NCBI GenBank assembly: GCA_031281855.1
Contig: JAITEW010000105.1
Coordinates: 1 to 6,988 of the forward strand
Direction: 5' to 3'
Length of the DNA: 6,988 bases
From: Treponema sp.
GTDB lineage: Bacteria; Spirochaetota; Spirochaetia; Treponematales; Breznakiellaceae
Made by a program: the position numbers and the translations under genes. Numbering within the stretch: position 1 is the stretch's first letter; every line of letters begins with the position of its first letter. Positions 4,695 to 6,988 of the stretch are shown here, piece after piece. The notes under the pieces were generated by a model. That model saw only the letters and a program-made list of their open reading frames with translations. It searched no databases and was not told where the DNA came from.

Positions 4695-5939
4695 ATTCAA
4701 CTCAGTTACCGCCACACCAGGTACGCCTGTTATGCAGGCTATGTTGTCCAGGCTATCGTTAATAACCTGGCGCCTCTTTTTTTCATTATATTTTCCGAAC
4801 GCTACGGCGTGTCCTATGTCGGGCTGGGTTCCCTGGTGATGCTTAATTTTTTTGTCCAGCTCCTGGTTGACGCCCTTTGTATCAGGCTTGCAGGCCCTAT
4901 AGGTTACAAACCCCTCCTGGTCGCGGCCCAGGCCTTCAGCGTCTTTGGCCTAGTGCTCCTTGGGGTGCTGCCCCTCTTTATCACTCCTGTCTACGCCGCC
5001 CTGGTGATAGCGGTTGTCTTTTACGCCTTTGGCGGCGGGCTGCTTGAGGTTCTGGTCAGCCCCGTGGTGGACAGCATACCCGGAGAGGCGGAACAGAAAC
5101 CGGCGGCTATGGCCATACTTCATTCGTTCTACTGCTGGGGCCAAATGGCGGTGATACTCCTCTCGACGTTCCTGCTTTCCGTCCTGGGCCTGGACCGCTG
5201 GTATCTGCTCCCGCTGCTCTGGGCACTGGTTCCGCTGGTTAACATGTTCCTTTTTACCCAGGTGCCTGTGGCGCCGGCTATTCCGGAACACCAGGCCATG
5301 AAGCTCAGGACCATGTTGAAGACTCCTGTTTTTTACCTGTGCCTCCTTATGATGCTCTGCGCCGGCGCCAGCGAGCAGGCGGTAGCCCAGTGGGCGTCCC
5401 TGTTTGCCGAAAAGGCCCTGTCGCTGCCCAAGGTGCTGGGCGATATCGCCGGGCCCGCGATGTTCGCCCTCTTTATGGGAACCGGCAGGGTGGTATACGG
5501 AATCTGGAGCGGGAAAATGAAGCTCCATTCGTACATGCTTTTTTGCAGTCTTCTCTGCGTGCTCTGCTACCTTGGGATCACCCTGGTCCCTTATCCGGTG
5601 GTTCAGCTTATCGCCTGCGCCCTTACGGGTTTCGCTGTGAGCATCATGTGGCCCGCTACTTTCTCCCTTTCGAGCGCCCGTTTTCCCATGGGAGGAGCCG
5701 CCCTTTTCGCGGTCCTTGCCCTTATGGGCGACATGGGCTGTTCCACAGGCCCCTGGATCGTGGGCCTTGTTACCGGTTCCGCAGGCGAAGGGGGCGTCTT
5801 CCGGAACCTGAGCCTTTTCCTGAGCGGGGAATACTCTTCCCTCCAGGCGGGCATTTTTGTGTGTATAGTCTTCCCGGTGCTGTTTGTGTTAACCGTCCTG
5901 GGAATGAAGAAAAGCAGGGATAAAAAACAACCGGTGTAA
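4695..5939 (+). CDS. Major facilitator superfamily transporter, substrate unknown, with a probable ATT start
   Basis: A secondary transporter of 414 residues with about 12 hydrophobic segments, as expected for the MFS. Read from ATT 4695 the protein begins with QLSYRHTRYACYAGYVVQAI after the initiator, then VNNLAPLFFIIF, which is the complete first membrane helix. A start at the GTG at 4809 would delete this helix and leave only 11, so it is rejected. Recognisable family-like segments are NFFVQLLVDAL (about 51-61), the loop SPVVDSIPGEAEQKPAAMAILHSFYCWGQ (about 122-150), GASEQAVAQWASLFAEKAL in helix 7 (about 224-242), and GFAVSIMWPATFSLSSARFP (about 312-331). The central cytoplasmic loop is short (about 190-212) and the protein ends with a basic tail. 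The general shape resembles FucP-like sugar permeases, but I cannot name a substrate. It follows the small membrane protein by 31 nt and precedes dinB by 1 nt. The motif A loop (GPIGYKP) is degenerate. Confidence 0.85.
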   Translation: MQLSYRHTRYACYAGYVVQAIVNNLAPLFFIIFSERYGVSYVGLGSLVMLNFFVQLLVDALCIRLAGPIGYKPLLVAAQAFSVFGLVLLGVLPLFITPVYAALVIAVVFYAFGGGLLEVLVSPVVDSIPGEAEQKPAAMAILHSFYCWGQMAVILLSTFLLSVLGLDRWYLLPLLWALVPLVNMFLFTQVPVAPAIPEHQAMKLRTMLKTPVFYLCLLMMLCAGASEQAVAQWASLFAEKALSLPKVLGDIAGPAMFALFMGTGRVVYGIWSGKMKLHSYMLFCSLLCVLCYLGITLVPYPVVQLIACALTGFAVSIMWPATFSLSSARFPMGGAALFAVLALMGDMGCSTGPWIVGLVTGSAGEGGVFRNLSLFLSGEYSSLQAGIFVCIVFPVLFVLTVLGMKKSRDKKQPV

Positions 5940-5940
5940 T

Positions 5941-6988
5941 ATGACTTGTTTTTTGCATGCCGATCTTGACGCCTTCTACGCCTCTGTGGAACAGCTTGAC
6001 CATCCGGAATACCGGGGCAAGCCCGTAATTGTCGGCGGCCTTCCGGGGGACAGGCGTAGCGTTGTGTCCACGGCTTCCTACGAAGCCAGGAAGTTCGGGG
6101 TTCATTCGGCCATGCCGCTGGCCCAGGCGGTCAGGCTCTGCCCGGGGGGCATCTACCTCCGGGGCAATATGAAGCGGTACCGGGAAAAGTCGGCGGAAAT
6201 AATGGCTGTTTTTCAGGATTTTTCCCCCGAAGTCCAGCAGCTCTCGATAGACGAAGCCTTTCTGAACATCAGCGGCATGGAGGGCCTGTACGGGCCTCCG
6301 GAGGAACAGGCGAAAAAACTGAAAGCCGCAGTCAGGCAGAAAACGGGCCTCACGGTTTCTATAGGAACCGCTTCGGGCAAGTACATTGCCAAGATCGCTT
6401 CAGGATTATCGAAGCCCGACGGACTTTATGTCGTTGCTCCCGGAGAAGAGGAACGGTTTATGCGCGCCCTTCAGGTAAGCAAAATCTGGGGAGCAGGTGA
6501 AAAAACCCGGGAGCTCTTCAAAAGATACGAGCTCGAAACCGGCGATGATATTTACCGTCTTTCCCCTGCGGCCCTGGCTTCTGTCTTCGGGAAAGCCTTC
6601 GGGGACTTCCTCTACCGTACGGTCCGGGGCATGCCTGCGGAAACCTTTGATACAGAGCCTGGGACCCGTTCCATGAGTTCCGAGCGGACCTTCGAGTATG
6701 ATCTGTACGATCCTTTTGTTATCGAAACGGCCCTCCTGGACATCTGCGAAACCCTTATCTGGAGGCTCCTGGACTGCAAGTGGCGGAGCCGCACGGTTTC
6801 GGTGAAGATCCGCTATGGGGATTTTACCACCGAAGCAGGGCGGGAAACCTTTGAAACCCCTGTTACTACCCTGAACGAACTGTACGATCGCATACTGGGC
6901 CTTTTCCATAAAAAATACCAAAGCTCCGGAGGCGTCAGGCTCATCGGCGCAGGGCTCATGAACCTGGAAACAGGGAACTCTTTCCACC
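5941..6988 (+). CDS. dinB: DNA polymerase IV (Y-family translesion polymerase), 3' end beyond the window
   Basis: The window holds 349 codons with no stop. The enzyme copies past damaged template bases with low fidelity. It begins MTCFLHADLDAFYASVEQLD. Catalytic acids are present: D8 in HADLDAFYASVE, and D104 and E105 in LSIDEAF. F12 is the steric-gate residue that excludes ribonucleotides. The palm/fingers region contains VVSTASYEARKFGVHSAMPL and GTASGKYIAKIASGLSKPDGL (usual family form NKxLAKIAS). The thumb helix-hairpin-helix is KIWGAGEKTRELF (about 181-193), and the little finger begins near SSERTFEYDL (about 246-255). DinB proteins are usually 350-420 residues, so little is missing. It starts 1 nt after the transporter stop and has no ribosome site of its own, which suggests translation coupled to the transporter. 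No LexA-like operator is evident just upstream, which is coding sequence. Whether the C-terminal beta-clamp motif is present cannot be seen. Confidence 0.95.
   Translation, partial: MTCFLHADLDAFYASVEQLDHPEYRGKPVIVGGLPGDRRSVVSTASYEARKFGVHSAMPLAQAVRLCPGGIYLRGNMKRYREKSAEIMAVFQDFSPEVQQLSIDEAFLNISGMEGLYGPPEEQAKKLKAAVRQKTGLTVSIGTASGKYIAKIASGLSKPDGLYVVAPGEEERFMRALQVSKIWGAGEKTRELFKRYELETGDDIYRLSPAALASVFGKAFGDFLYRTVRGMPAETFDTEPGTRSMSSERTFEYDLYDPFVIETALLDICETLIWRLLDCKWRSRTVSVKIRYGDFTTEAGRETFETPVTTLNELYDRILGLFHKKYQSSGGVRLIGAGLMNLETGNSFH

Noticed and set aside
5339..5923. Plus-strand 194-codon frame inside the MFS gene
   Set aside because: It is an Arg/Pro-rich alternate frame of a transporter with continuous membrane helices; no independent start signal.
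6406..6987. Minus-strand 193-codon frame opposite dinB
   Set aside because: It is antisense to conserved polymerase IV sequence and has no recognisable domains.

Overview
The window looks like ordinary chromosome from a moderately GC-rich spirochaete. My best guess is a Treponema of the termite-gut/T. primitia–azotonutricium kind. This is an inference from the combination of an Rpn/TIGR01784-type PD-(D/E)XK nuclease gene, a PEGA-like secreted protein paired with a LysM+M23 peptidase, a water-forming-type NADH oxidase and a small 2[4Fe-4S] ferredoxin. No rRNA, tRNA, CRISPR array or insertion sequence is visible.

Left part, all on the minus strand. Bases 1-281 hold the 5' end of an Rpn-family nuclease gene with its own promoter (303-331). 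Bases 282-577 contain no convincing gene. They hold that promoter and a strong factor-independent terminator (395-430) closing the operon to its right. That operon comprises a LysM + M23 metalloendopeptidase (1566-2489) and, 7 nt after its stop, an exported PEGA-like protein (578-1558). Upstream of it is a 56-residue 2[4Fe-4S] ferredoxin (2529-2699). The ferredoxin terminator (2477-2504) physically overlaps the start codon and signal-peptide codons of the peptidase gene.

Centre. Bases 2700-2853 form a divergent promoter region. One sigma-70-like promoter faces left to the ferredoxin, and another faces right to an NADH oxidase-type flavoprotein (2854-4182). Together they suggest a redox/oxygen-defence pair, although joint regulation is not shown by the sequence.

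Right part, plus strand. After a short repeat-rich spacer comes a three-helix small membrane protein of unknown function (about 4280-4663). It is followed by a 12-helix MFS transporter whose best start is a non-canonical ATT at 4695, behind a strong Shine-Dalgarno sequence. The last gene is a DNA polymerase IV (dinB), which begins 1 nt after the transporter stop and runs off the window end.

I found no wholly new multi-gene system. The most interesting points are the ATT start, the terminator embedded in a signal-peptide coding sequence with twin A8 tracts, the ferredoxin gene with near-identical internal repeats, and the extended -10/inverted repeat lying over the start of the small membrane protein.
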